This document shows positions 23,101-34,450 of a stretch of DNA of 64,000 bases, piece after piece. A model generated the notes under the pieces. That model had not been told where the DNA came from. It was given only the letters and a program-made list of their open reading frames with translations, and did not search any database. The position numbers and the translations under genes were made by a program. Numbering within the stretch: position 1 is the first letter of the stretch; each line of letters begins with the position of its first letter. Source of the stretch: Sinonovacula constricta (Eukaryota > Mollusca > Bivalvia > Cardiida > Solecurtidae); contig CM017571.1 of NCBI GenBank assembly GCA_007844125.1, positions 28,841,978-28,905,977 of the forward strand, written 5' to 3'.

Positions 23101-26100
23101 TGGGCAGGGACCATTGTGGAAGGGATGCATGTACTGACTTTATAAAGTCAATATCCTCTAAGCTATTGAATAATGAAAAATAAGACTTGAAAACCATCAG
23201 AGACATGTACAGCCATAGCAAGCTTAGAGAACGTTTGAACTGCCACTGCAGATGGTGTTGTCACTGCAATTAAAGGAAGTCTCTCAAAATGTGGCAGTGA
23301 CATTGACAATATGAATGAATCTAGTCCAAAACCTGTATGTATAAATCTAGATGGGGCTGCTGTAAACCTTGGAGCAAAGAATGGTGTTGATAAAAAGGGT
23401 AATGACTGTGTGAGCAATAATGTTATGGTGACCCACTGTGATGCTCACAAGTTAGAGTTGCTGTGAAGGATATTGGTTATCTCAAGTAGTTTGAGGACAC
23501 TATCAAGAGGATCTGTAATTTATATTTGTTCTCCCACTAAGTAAGAAATGAGTTGAAACACCTGGCAGAGTTCCTGACTGCAAGCTACTGATGCACTCTG
23601 AGATCAAAGCCATACGATGGGTGTCCTGTAAGTCTAGGGCTCTAAAAGCTGTCAGCCAAGACCTGCATTGTACTGTTTGTCACATAGAACAAAGCCTATC
23701 TATATCCTACAGACCAGATGAATAGGACAGGCAAATGCTATCTTGTGTGATCTAAAACAAGTTAAGTTTTTCAAATATCTATACTTAATGGATATTCTGT
23801 CAGCAATTACTGCAACCTCCACATTGTTTCAAAGCAAAGACTTGCTGATGTTCGAAGTCAAGGAAGCTATTGACACCCTTTACATGAAACTCCATGCCAT
23901 GACAAATGAGCAGTGGCCTGGCACCTTGAATGAATAAGTTTATATGGGAACTCTGGGATCAAAGACCTATGCCAGTACTTCAGTGATGTGTTTACTGATG
24001 AAGAGGTGGCACAAATACCATCTGAGTGGAAGACCCTTAAGGTCTATGCAGAGACGTCAATGCCCGTTGGCTGCCTATTCAGCAGTTCTGCAAAGAAGAG
24101 AGGATTCTTTTAAGCATGTGTCTGTGCTTGCTGCACTTCTTCTCACAATATCCCCATCTACAATATCCCCATCTACAATATCCCCATCCTAAATATCCCC
24201 ATCTAAAATATCCCCATCTACAGAATCTTGTGAGAGACTATTCTCAAACATGAATCTAGTAAAGAATTCCCTCAGAACAAAACTATCTCAGGAGAATCTT
24301 CAGAACCAGATGAGAATTGTTGTTAATGGAGGAGTTTGACCCAAAAATGTCTGTGGAGTACTGGCTGGCATCTGGTTATAGGCACATTACTCACACAAAA
24401 AACAGTAAGACCATCTTCATCACTGGTTAAGGAGCCATACAGTTCAACCAAGGCAGACCAGAATTCCATTCAACCCATGCTTGGTGAGATTGTCAATGTA
24501 CTTGATGGAGAGAATGGAGCAAGGGAAAAATTGAAAGCTATGGCTGAGCAGAATTCTGACCAATGTTCAGTAATGTACCGGTAAATATGTATAGTGAAAA
24601 CATACTAGAGGTGTTGTTTGACCCACAATCATACTTACCCAGTGATCTAAATGATGAACAGTATGGTTTGTGCAGCTATCAGTTCGCAATGAAAATGGTC
24701 AAGTGCATTGAGTCACTCAAAGTTTTATCTTACTTGATTTGTTTATGACCAAATTACTGAATTTGATTTTGTTAAAGTTGATGATATGTAATTACTTTAC
24801 TTGTTCATGGTATTTAGTGAATATACCTCTCCTGGAACCAATGTTTCAATTTTTCAGCCAAGCCAATCTAAATGAATAAAGTAACTGCTCTTCTTAAAAT
24901 TAGCAGCAAACATGTACTCTTCAGGAGAGATTGGTACATGTAACTTCGTTTGCAACATCATGTATTCTTATATTGTAACACCAACAAAGACTAGATGTGG
25001 CCTTGATCATATTTGTTTCTCATGAAGAAGCCATTTTTGCAAATATTTTTATGAAGAACAATTAGTATATTTATTTAATACTGTTATGTATAATTTCATT
25101 TGGAACATTTTCAACAATCTGTATTTGCACTAGATAAGTAAATCTAAATTTAAATCTTAACACACCCAATAATCCTTATATAAACAATACAAAGTTTGTA
25201 ATCAGATAAGACTTCATTTGAGTACTTACTACATGTCACGTGGATTAAATAGAAATAAACAGTTGAATAACCATTTTATTTTGAGTTCTGAAGCTGGTTT
25301 GAATAATATGGCACAATAAATATTATTTAAGATAAAGTATCAGTTTAAATACTATTTTAGTGGGACAAGTGACCATTGCTGGCGGACAAGTAGATTTTTT
25401 CAGTTTACTTGTCCGAGGACAAGAAGAAAATTTTGAGATTTCCACACCTCTGGATTAACCCATTGCATTCCTATTGTGAAGAACAGTGTACAAATAGTAC
25501 GACATCAGGATATGCCAACAAGTGCACTCTACACTAGTTCTGATAGTGGTGTACAACTTTTGCCTCACACATAACACAGAAAACATCACAAACATCATCC
25601 TTTGCTATCTTTCACTATGTTGATAAGCTTTGTTTCAGACATGTGCAGAAAATGTGTGTGGTATTTCAAATTACAGAAGTATAAAGACAAAGAAAATCAC
25701 ATCAAACTCTATTTATAAATCCATCCCAATTTTCGGAAAATTGTTCAAGGTTAGATTTAATTTCCTCAGAAAACTAACAATCACATGACAAAAATCAACA
25801 CTGATGTATAAATATTACTTATACAATGTTTATTTCACTGAATATTTTGAGATAAGATTCAACCGATCTCGACCTAGAGTTGGAAAAACCCGAATACATT
25901 GTGAAATTTAACCATTACTTTTGAAGTAAGTTGATATTGTTTCCAAATCAGCACCTGAACATAGATTTAATGCTAGTTGAAAACATAAGGTTCCTGATGA
26001 AGCTTGAAATGAATATAAAATCAAAATTGGCATAACTTTTGAAATCATTTCTCACCTGAAAATCAGGAAACTATATGAGCAAGTGGTCAGGAAAAAAAAG

Positions 26101-29100
26101 ACATACATATTTTAGTATGACTTTATATGAACAACCTTCAATAAAATGACATCAAATGAAATAATAGAGATAAACTTTTACCATCAAACTTCAAAGAAAA
26201 AACAAACTATTAGCATGAATATTTCAATCACTTTGACTGAAGCTTTTTCAAAAATGTGTATTTTGAGAATGCACAAGTGGAACAAAAAAGCAGTTTAATT
26301 ACCTTTAGTTGGCTTTATGAATGCATAATATACTAAACAAATGTTATAGATTGGTGTTGGAACAAATACTGTTAGTGAACAATTTTATTGGATGTACATT
26401 TTTTTGCATTGACGTAAGGAAGAATGGGGTGTGTGGCAATATCTAGTCCTGTTTGACTAACAACGACTCTGCTGCTTTACACGGACATTTATCAAGGGTG
26501 ATAAAAAAAGATTGGATGGATTATTTTCATTTCAATGAAATTTTCAGCATTTAGAGCAAGACAGATTTTTGTACATCTCACACACTCATATCTATTTTTT
26601 TTTTTTTAACTTTTCCGATGTCTAATACCTGATTATGTTTAAATGGCTTTGAGCAGGTGGCTTATTTCTGATGGATTTTCTAAAATCTTACCAAGATCTT
26701 GCCAAGATGACAGTCTACAATTTTTTAACTTAACATATAGACTTAAATGTCTACAACCACAGTTTTCATTTAAATTTGTCTGAGTAAGATTTTAACATTT
26801 GCGCTATCCAAAATTATGATCATCCAATCACTTATACAGTTGTGATAAATCTGTCTGCGATTAAATCTGTGAAATGTATCATTCACATGATACAAGTTTG
26901 ATGTGAAGTATGTGTATATATTGACTTTGGGCTGTAAGTTCCATTGAAAATATTTTATTAATTATTTAAGTCACTAGACTTCCTAATCATTATCTTTAAC
27001 AGAGCCAGTCTTCTTGATACTCATTATCAATGTTTTATGCTAAATTAAAATACACTTTTTTCTTTTTTGTGTGCATTTTAAATGAAAACATCACTTAGTG
27101 TGATGGAAAAAGGATTTAGGTCAAATTAAAGTGACTTTAACTATTCTATGTACACAATTGTTACACTAAGGAAATGAATTCATCTGTGCATTGAATGGTA
27201 AAGTACTTTCACAATAGAGTCTTTATAATTAACCATCTGAAAGTTTAGATAATTTGTCTAATTTAAATTACTTAAGGAGGCAACCATGGCCAAGCAGTTT
27301 AGAGTCACTGACTTGTAAATCCTTAGCCTCTCACTGTTTGGGTTTCAGACCAGGTTGGGGCAAGAGTTTGCATGTGGGATGGTTTTCTAGTTAAACTGCT
27401 GTGCACCAGTGGTTCTTCCCAGATATAAGTCTGGGATCTTCCTCCACTAATAATAAGCTGGATAGGACGATAATTGTGTTGGTGCAGTGTAACAGAAACA
27501 ACAACAAAACATAACTTAAAAGGCATTCAGCCTACACATTTTTAACAAATACAAAAGAAATGAAATATATTTAGTAAAATTTTATTCTGTTAATCCAATA
27601 TCAGCATCTGCCCTAAATAAAATGGAGAATGTGAACAACCTAAGTTTTTTCATTCTAAGTACAAATTGGCCTCAAATAAATATTAAGTAGTTAGGCCAGA
27701 TGTCTGGGAATAATCAGTTCCAGTCTGAATCACTGTAGCATGTACATTTGTATATGATAAAACACACAAAAATGAACAACCAGACATGTTCTTAAAAATG
27801 ATACAAATTTAATATGCAAATATTTACAAAAAATGGTCAGGGAAATGAACAGAAAGGCAAAATCAGTGGATACTCAGCATTTCTGATTGTTCTTAACTGT
27901 TTTACTGTTTGAAAACACAAGATAAATTAAATAAATATTGTAAATAACAACAAAAAATTAACTTAAAATAGAACTAGTTCAAATAATAAATGTATGTTAT
28001 GTTTAGTAGGGAGATAAGGAGGAAGGCATCAAGACAAAATGAAGATCATGGAGACATAACATCTTTACATAATGCACATTACAGTTTCTTTAACACATTT
28101 TACATATCATAATTAAGAGAGTTTCTCTGTAGAAAGAAAACTATAAAAATGTACACATTTATTCAACTAATTATTTTTGCCTTATATACAGTTATGATCA
28201 GTCTGTAATAATTGAGCACAGTGATCATAAATTTTTGCAAAGGCCTGCTAAAATGTCTGTGGTTTGCCACTCCTGTCACACAAAGAATTGTGAATTTCTT
28301 ATGATCTTTTTTTAACTTTGCTATTACCAAGAAACATAATCCCTCCGCTGCCCTCCAAAAAGTCACTAGAAAGACATCAATTACTGCTATACTACACTGT
28401 AACTCTGATACAACGCTGTCCATTATAACGCTGACTCCATTAGAACGCTTTCAACCATTGGACCCACATGTGTTGCAGTGATAATCTCATTGCCATACAT
28501 TCCAACACAGGTTGTGTAGCGCTGAAGTAGCGCTAGTTTAATGTTATGCCTGAGCAAGCAATGACAGCTAATATGACACAAGGCTGTGTCAGTAACTTTG
28601 ATGATCTGCCAACACTATGGGAGGGTTGCAGATGAGCTAGCAAACACTGTTAATACATGTATGAGTGTTTCGTGGACCCCACTGACAGCATTATAATGGA
28701 GTCCCAGTGTAACATGTTGTAAATTCAGACTCATCATATTTCAATTTACTTCAACAAGTAGCAAGTGGTTCCAACTATTGAGCTCAAGAAAACTGTAGGT
28801 TAGACATCAATGCATAATCAAACTAAATACACAATTTTGTAAGTCTCAAGTAAACATCCTTTGTTTCCTTCCTAAGAGTGGTCACAATGGTTCAAGACAT
28901 TGTCTAGCTGGATTCTCTTCTCTTCACTTTCCTTTTTTTAAATAAATATGTTCTACAAAAACCCACAGACACAATTTTAAAGGATTTGTACACCTGGGAT
29001 TAGACTAAGCAGACTTACTCTAGGAAATAATTTTTATATTCACTCTTTATATCCCACATCAGGTAGTTCTCTATGATTTGCCAGGATATGACTTCTTAGA

Positions 29101-31874
29101 GCACATATATATATTTATTACTTCAACTGATAATGTGCTTGCATTTTTCAGTGAGTGATGCAGAGTTAAAGAGGTTGAAGGATGCATTCAAACGAGTATC
29201 CACCCTGAATGGGTTTATGACTGAGAGTGTTTTCATGAGAGAGGTACTATGGGATGGAGTCCCTTCAAATATCGCCCAGGTAAGATTTAATTACTTTATA
29301 CCATACAATCTTAAGCTTCAGTCATAACTTGTTATAAAGTCACTGTTTAAATCAACATTTTGTAAATAAGAGCGAGTTTTGGAGGATTTGGGGGTAAAGG
29401 TGCCTCCCAGCCTCACTGTTTTTACTATGGAATAGTGTAAATCCATCCGAAATGTATTCTATCTCAAAAAACAAGAAAATTGTGTGTAAATAGATAAATA
29501 TATTAAGCACTTTTTAATGTTTATGTAACTTTTCACATTGTTTGATATACATGTATTTATGTATTTTACATTGATTTAAGCATTTACTATAGAAAGTGAT
29601 TATATAATCTTTGGGTCTAATGTCCCCTTATATTCTTCCCATGCTGTTTGTATGCCTGGTTGATACATATACCTTGAATGTATGTGTTGAATAGAAAACT
29701 TTGATATACAATTTGATTTTAAAAAGCACATCAAGAAAAAATACTACATCATATGTAGATGTAAACTTTGGCATATAGCTGATGTACCACACACAAATGT
29801 TATTTTTCCATGTCCCAATGAAATTTTACTGCATACACTTATTGCCTACAAGTCAAACAGTTTTTGAAGGAGGGGTGAATATTGATAAGAAAACACACAC
29901 TGGTGACCAGATGTTATCTATCTTCTGCACCAGGAGTTTTATTTCCTTGAACATTGAATAATGAAAACACCTATGCAGGTGCTTTTGGCTAATTCAGGGA
30001 TTAATTGGTCCTAGGGATGGCAATGTGCACAACACATTAGGACATAAGATAGTGAATTAAATTAATTGTTTGTACAAGGACTTAATATTTAAGTGTTATT
30101 ATTATTATTTGATACACTTGTTCGATTGATCAGAAAAAACTTGTTTATGACATTTTGTATAATGCTACAATTACAAGTTTTCTAAAAAAATGTTCTATAC
30201 TTTCTTTAATAACTTAAATCATATTGTATTTACATTTTTTCTCTCTTTTCTTTTTATTTAACATGAAAGATAGGCAAACCAGTAGAGTAACGAGTTCTTG
30301 ATTAAACTCTACCATTTTTTTGCCTTGTGTAAAATATAATGTCAAATGACAAGTTTTTATTTGTTAGATATGTATTTTATAACATAACAAACTCGTGCTT
30401 TTAATTTGTAAACTTCATCATCATTAAAATTATATAGATCTAATTGGCAAACAACAATTATGTAATAATTACATGGGAAGAAAATAAATTACTTTAAAGT
30501 AGCACCTTTTTAGCATCATGTAAAATCAAAGACCTGCATTAGATTCTAACAATACTTTTAAACATTATTTCCACAAACCCATGATAGTATTTTTACTTAT
30601 GATGATTTGTGATAACTTGCCTAAGTTTTTTATGATTTTGCAAATATCTTCTATTTCAAAACATGATTATGACTATAAAAGTGTAAATAATAATTGTCCG
30701 TAAACACCCTGAAAATAGTAATAACCTGGCTGGACAAATCTGGAAGCCCCATACGTTTAAGAGAAGGGGTGGGGCCATGTGGCTCTTCTTTTAATACCTA
30801 GATGACCAATGGCAGCGCGTTAGTCCAATATATGTCAGCGGTGACACCCAGAACACAGTGCACACACTACTTGGTTTATGACCAGCCAACTGTGACTTCC
30901 CAGTATGGTGATTTTGCTCTGTTATCTTGAAGGAAGAGGGGTTTCATGAAGAAGACTATTTTTAATGATTTTAAGCATATAGGCATCTTAATATGGGCAT
31001 ATCTCAACCCTTTATATTTATATCTTTAACAGGAAGTTAACTCGGCAGTTACCATGTTGGCTTTTCACAATTAGCCCAGGTTCAAATCTCGTCACTCTGG
31101 AGATATTTTTTTTTCTAGCAATGTTTTTCTATAGCTGACAGTCAGTCATAAGTATATGACAAGAGAAAAGTCTTTTTTTCTAATGAACATTCTGGAATGG
31201 TGTCCTGTCATATTTTTTCACATACTGTCCTGTTTAAGTTGTCACTATATGGTAAGTAAAATGAAATCATTTTGAAAGATACACTGCAAAGTTAAATTCT
31301 ATAAAACTAGATTACTCAGCCATATAGACAGAGCAGCAAATCTTTTTTGTTAATATTTTATACAATTTTGTTTTGTTTTGAGTGTTATTTTGATGGCACA
31401 TTTAAGCACAAGATACAAATTCTAGTAGCCAGGTGCTTTGTTTAAATTTTGTAAGGTTAAATTTTGAATTGACTATTACTTATATGGCACAATAAATTTA
31501 AGCACAAGTTACATATAAAATGTAGCTAAGTGATAGGGATGAAATGCTTGGAACAAGTAGCTCCGTCAGTGGAGCATTCCCCCTGTTTGTAAAGGGTGAC
31601 ACCCAGAACACAGTGCACACACTACTTGGTTTATGACCAGCTCACTGTGACTTCCTGTTAGTAAAGGTTCTTGTGTCTACTACCAGACAAGCTGCAGATT
31701 TTCTTTCTATGTTACATTGCATTTTCAATATTCAGTTATTTAATACCTGTAAATTTTTGTTGTTTCAGTTGCTGTTTAAATCCTTTGGAGGGACCAGCAA
31801 GGGACTGTCCTTCAAAGAGCTACTAGCCGGTCTGGTAGTATTGACACGTGGAACCCAAGAGGAAAGAATAAAAT
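17089..31874 (+). CDS. USP32: USP32 ubiquitin carboxyl-terminal hydrolase, N-terminal 97 residues (3 exons; continues)
   Basis: USP32 is a large membrane-associated deubiquitinase of the Golgi and endolysosomal system with N-terminal EF-hands, a DUSP domain and a C-terminal USP catalytic domain. Three exons are placed: 17089-17146, 29152-29279 and 31769-31874. They encode MGAKDSKLSFIIQEEALRR, then VSDAELKRLKDAFKR, then FGGTSKGLSFKELLAGLVVL. Human USP32 begins MGAKESRIGFLSYEEALRRV, followed by ELKRLKDAFKR and SFGGTSKGL. All phases close (58, 128 and 106 nt). MGxK could be an N-myristoylation signal, although the human C-terminus is reported to be prenylated. Exon 4 (the YIFSLF segment in human) was not found up to 64000, and neither the EF-hands nor the catalytic domain is in the window. 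Confidence 0.95.
17318..17394. repeat. ~38-bp tandem duplication
   Basis: GTAACTAATATTACTTTATT followed by AATTGGTTTTGTGTTA is repeated once with a single G/A difference, near the start of USP32 intron 1. Confidence 0.8.
19190..19397 (+). pseudogene. Decayed pogo/Tigger-like element, right end with transposase scrap
   Basis: A short plus-strand reading, RFSPDRLPEGLIYVQDKG, resembles the region of Tigger/pogo DDE transposases usually reading like 'FPxGVIVxVxEKG'. About 140 bp further the sequence ends in GACTTATGGGTGAGTAAATA then CGGTA, an inverted form of the TACCGTATTT ends of the 5662-6507 element. No left end was found, so this is a truncated relic. Family assignment is tentative. Confidence 0.5.
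20820..22220 (-). pseudogene. Decayed pogo/Tigger-like DDE transposase, split by a SINE
   Basis: Minus-strand fragments read, 5' to 3': YAVHLGYRDASHPFGLKWWA and NFMGRLPELKVMKPKG (about 22215-21800, interrupted), SNRSTVTVIGCGNAQGQQIP then PFFILLGE (21622-21530), LETHLLKYLPARSPDNQVQ (about 21440-21380), and NICMFGCKAYTKALSPDNLQ (about 21180). This order and wording match DDE_1 superfamily transposases of pogo/Tigger type common in marine invertebrates: HTH tail, the 'STVTVIGCGNA' block before the catalytic core, 'HLLKYLP', and the 'AYxKALxPxNL' tail. The frame has stops and shifts. A family B-box-bearing SINE at 21887-22140 interrupts it. Non-functional. Confidence 0.8.
21887..22140 (+). repeat. 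SINE family A (tRNA-derived), full-length copy with target duplication
   Basis: A tRNA-like head has a box A-like TGGCATAGTGGTAGAG and a box B GGGTTCGAGTCCC. The body has TACTCAGACATGTGTCTGGG then GTCTTCCTACACCAAATAGC, and the tail is AAAAACAAACAAAAAGCAAA. The flanks ATTTAAGTCCA (21876-21886) and ATTTGAGTCCA (22141-22151) form an 11-bp target duplication with one change. It is inserted in the fossil transposase. It is not a tRNA gene, because the cloverleaf is incomplete and the tail is SINE-like. Confidence 0.85.
22740..24500 (+). pseudogene. Decayed hAT-superfamily transposase (ZNF862-like)
   Basis: Plus-strand fragments in changing frames include LFNTVYATAKHNRPFSDFSF and LCSIQEKTGVSLGRDHCGRD (about 23010-23130), VCINLDGAAVNLGAKNGVDK and VTHCDAHKLELL (about 23330-23460), ESCERLFSNMNLVKNSLRTK followed by LSQENLQNQMRIVVNG (about 24225-24335), and EFDPKMSVEYWLASG (about 24330-24380). 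The 'IGTDGAxxNxG', 'VHCxAHxLEL' and C-terminal 'CERxFSxMNxxKN' dimerisation signatures are those of hAT transposases, especially the ZNF862-like group. Several in-frame stops and shifts make it non-functional. The minus-strand open frames here are shadows. Confidence 0.82.
24147..24222. repeat. 15-bp minisatellite inside the hAT fossil
   Basis: About five copies of AATATCCCCATCTAC, with one-base variants, sit directly before the conserved hAT dimerisation segment. It would insert a pentapeptide repeat in the reading frame and probably expanded after inactivation. Confidence 0.85.
27281..27515 (+). repeat. SINE family A, diverged copy
   Basis: Shows CCATGGCCAAGCAGTTTAGA as a degraded box A region, TTTGGGTTTCAGACC as box B, then GGTTCTTCCCAGATATAAGT, CTGGGATCTTCCTCCACTAA and an AACAACAACAAAAC tail. 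The order matches the copy at 21887-22140. It is older and more diverged. Confidence 0.75.
28393..28711. mobile_element. 319-bp TIR MITE (TA-flanked)
   Basis: The left end TACACTGTAACTCTGATACA and the right end on the opposite strand, TTACACTGGGACTCCATTAT, are inverted repeats, with an AACGCTGTC/AATGCTGTC block just inside both. Both start at TA dinucleotides, consistent with a Tc1/mariner/pogo-type non-autonomous element. There is no coding capacity. Confidence 0.65.
29152..29279 (+). CDS. USP32: USP32 exon 2
   Basis: Encodes VSDAELKRLKDAFKRVSTLN then GFMTESVFMREVLWDGVPSN and IAQ. Human reads VTDVELKRLKDAFKR...FIREVLGDGVP. The acceptor is TTTTTCAG ending at 29151 and the donor is GTAAGA. 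A methionine upstream of the acceptor is in intron sequence and not a real start. Confidence 0.96.
30839..30903 (+). repeat. Dispersed ~60-bp duplicate, copy 1
   Basis: GGTGACACCCAGAACACAGT continuing through GCACACACTACTTGGTTTAT, GACCAGC and ACTGTGACTTCC occurs here and again at 31597-31660, 758 bp apart, in the same orientation and almost unchanged. Confidence 0.85.
31033..31110 (+). repeat. tRNA-derived SINE fragment
   Basis: AGTTAACTCGGCAGTTACCA, followed after about 30 bp by AGGTTCAAATCTCGTC, looks like degraded box A and box B of a tRNA-derived SINE head. No body or tail is recognisable. Confidence 0.45.
31597..31660 (+). repeat. Dispersed ~60-bp duplicate, copy 2
   Basis: This is the second copy of the block at 30839-30903. 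It lies about 110 bp upstream of the USP32 exon 3 acceptor and is preceded by a tRNA-like TAGCTCCGTCAGTGGAGC (31559-31576), so it may belong to a SINE body. Confidence 0.8.
31769..31874 (+). CDS. USP32: USP32 exon 3
   Basis: Encodes LLFKSFGGTSKGLSFKELLA then GLVVLTRGTQEERIK, matching human SFGGTSKGLHFNNLIVGLVLLTRGKDEEK. Acceptor TGTTTCAG, donor GTAAGT. The last base (T) starts the codon that is tyrosine in human. Confidence 0.96.
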
Positions 31875-32224
31875 GTAAGTGACACACTTTTATGTTGCTG
31901 TTGTATAGAAACAATATTTTGTAAAAGAGGACACCCAAAGAGGTTTGCAAAGTAAATGGACAATTCACAGAAAGCTGCAGACCTAACAACATGTATGACA
32001 GAAAGTAGCTCTGTATATTTTTATGATTTGATGTGAAACTGTGGGCAGGATACACAGTGAAAAACCCATTGCAGAAGTTTGAGAAGGGAAAGTCCTTTTA
32101 ACACAAAAAACTATGTACAACATCTTATCTTCAATGGCAATTATTGTCTCAAAATAAGGAGACTAGTGCTACCAAAGTAGTGACTACAACAGTGCTTGCA
32201 GCCCTTTCTATTCTTCCGAAGGGT

Positions 32225-32640
32225 GAGCATATAGTCACCACTGTTTGTCCATCCCATTTGCTGCCCGTATGTTCGTCTGTGTGTCCATCATAATTTTGTC
32301 TAGGGCGTTACACAAAAACTGTAAGAGATGTCAACATGAAACTTCATAGGCAGATAGATCTTAAGGAGGTGAAGTGCATTGTACAAGAACCATAACTGTT
32401 TTGCATAAATTAGGAGTTATTGCCCTTGTTATTTTTAATATTTATATTTTGTCCAGAGCATAACACAAACACTGTAAGAGTTATCAACATAAAAATAAAT
32501 AGGTAAACTAATCTCATCGAGGAGAAGTGTAATGTACAAGAACCATGACTGTTTTGCTATAACTGTTCAGGAGTTATTGCCCTTTGTTATTATTATACTT
32601 AAATTTTGGCCAGAGCATAACAAAGAAGCCCTTTTGGAAC
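32225..32640 (+). repeat. Bivalve-style dispersed repeat, ~155-bp tandem units
   Basis: About 2.5 direct units share GTAAGAGATGTCAACATGAA or similar, AACTTCATAGGCAGATAGAT, CTTAAGGAGGTGAAGTGCAT, TGTACAAGAACCATAACTGT and GGAGTTATTGCCCTT, beginning near 32300, 32460 and 32615. Blocks of this wording are frequent in bivalve genomes (recalled, not searched). Confidence 0.7.
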
Positions 32641-33399
32641 TAGCGTTTATTCAGGGAACATACAGTAAAAATGCGGCTAATCCCATCCCATCCTATCCCG
32701 TTATTTCGTTATCATAGGCAGACATGATCTCCCCTGTTACTTGATACAACTAAAACATCTTTCGAAGGGATTTTCATTAGAAAATTCCTGTGTTATTATG
32801 ATTATATTTATAAGACTTTACTTTAGAAACCACATAAAAAAGTTACAAAATGTGGAAAGTTTAAAGAGGTAATTTTGTTTTGCTTCCGAAAAATTATGGG
32901 AAGAACTTTGTGCTAAAATGAATGGAAAGGATTTTGTCCGAGAGGGTTTTCATCTGTCCCCCACACGCTGTACTTCTAATTGCACAATAAAACTGAAAAA
33001 AATCATACACATGTACATGGAGTAAAGGGTGAATGGTTTTAAAGTTCAGTGTTCTAAGAGGACAGTGTCTTTAGACCCTGGAAGGAATATCAAACACTGA
33101 TGTAGACACTGAAATATTAATGAGCCATACAGCTTGAGGTAATAGCCTGACATTTCTATCTAACAGTTCTAAAAGAAAATGATCTTCCACTGTTCAGTCT
33201 AGCTTTGCTCTAAAGGGGGCTGTCTGGGCCAAGGGACATTAAAAAAGGGGCCCTATAGAAAAAAGAGCGGCCACAACTACAAAAACTAAATACTATACAT
33301 TTGTTATAAAATGTAAAGCTTATTGATAACATACATGGTCTTAAAATCTGAAACTTACACTTGCTGCTCTTGTTAAAGACCCTTTTCTTATCATGAAAT

Positions 33400-34450
33400 C
33401 TTAAATTTCATCTTCAAATCATTTTCAGTCACATCACAAATTACATCAAGCATTTCCTCAGCAGCCTTTTGACTGGTGTGTGGAATTGTCACCTGAATAT
33501 TATGATTACAGTATGACATTTCTGCAACATCAGGTTAAGATGTGTATCATACTTCATTGATTCAATCTTCTCCGTACTCAAACCAATATACAGGTCGTAT
33601 AAAAAAAAAAATTGCCGTTTTATTTTTGTCAATAACTGATTGCTGGACAATTATCAAGTTAGGCTGTTCCAGTTTATATAAGTCATTGAGTGAACATGAG
33701 CTGCCCATTACATGTGACATTCAAGACAAAATGTTTAATAGTATGTACAACAGAATTTTTCTTATTACTTGAAATACAGTGTGTGTTTTGCATGTCACAA
33801 GAAGGTTTTGATGGTAAAAAATTAATGTATGTTTTTAATCATCATCCGTCAGCCATTGGCATTGAAATACGCACTTCTTCTGTAAAAAATCTGGCTGGCT
33901 AAAAGTTTGAGGAGGATACAATTACTTCAGGAATTGATTGAAACTCTTATTCTTTTTGCATTTTGTAACGATTTTGCCCATTGCAATGCAAAATAATCTG
34001 TAATGCACTTCATTTATTTCCAGCACCAGAATCCTACCAATAGCAACCATACAATATTATAATGAATGGTTCAACAGTATTTCATAAGTGAAACGCTGTC
34101 ATCATTAGTAGAATGAGTACACACAATTTAACTATGTGACAGAATATGAGCAGCATTGAGCGGTAACTGCTTTTTAATGCAGACAGGCCTGATGGAAACA
34201 AATGGTGTTTAGGGATGTGCCCAAAACAAATTTAAGGGCCATAGGCAAAATGACACAATCTAGATGGAACTCTGATCTTTAACATTTCTTTTACCCATTC
34301 CTTCAAAAAGTCATAAAATGATGCCCCAGAAATGGCATGATTGTGTTTGCTTTCTTTTTCTGAACTTATTTGATCAGGAGATCATCTGTTTTGTACACAT
34401 GTTTGAAATCAATTTCCGACTTCTTCAATGTGTTTTTATTTAATGTACTA
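33400..34450 (-). pseudogene. Possible decayed coding relic, unidentified
   Basis: Minus-strand readings DVAEMSYCNHNIQVTIPHTS then QKAAEEMLDVICDVTENDLK (about 33535-33410), and SGASFYDFLKEWVKEMLKIR (about 34345-34280), look like protein in composition but lie in separate frames with stops between. I do not recognise the family. Transposon origin is likely but unproven. Confidence 0.3.

Larger units (their letters stand above)
17147..29151 (+). other. USP32 intron 1 (12.0 kb)
   Basis: It contains transposon fossils at 19.2-19.4 kb and 20.8-24.5 kb, a SINE at 27.28-27.52 kb and a MITE at 28.39-28.71 kb, each listed separately. The stretches 17460-19180, 19400-20800, 24760-27270 and 27520-28390 are AT-rich with no gene, RNA or recognisable element, although 25375-25445 carries a GGACAAG motif repeated in both orientations that may be a small dispersed repeat. 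Confidence 0.75.
29280..31768 (+). other. USP32 intron 2
   Basis: A 2.5-kb AT-rich intron. It contains one copy of a 60-bp duplicated block (30839-30903), the other copy (31597-31660) just before exon 3, and weak tRNA-like SINE fragments at 31033-31110 and 31553-31592. Nothing else is recognised. Confidence 0.75.

Noticed and set aside
23021..23417. Minus-strand open frames over the hAT fossil
   Set aside because: The plus-strand reading gives clear hAT signatures; the minus frames are shadows.
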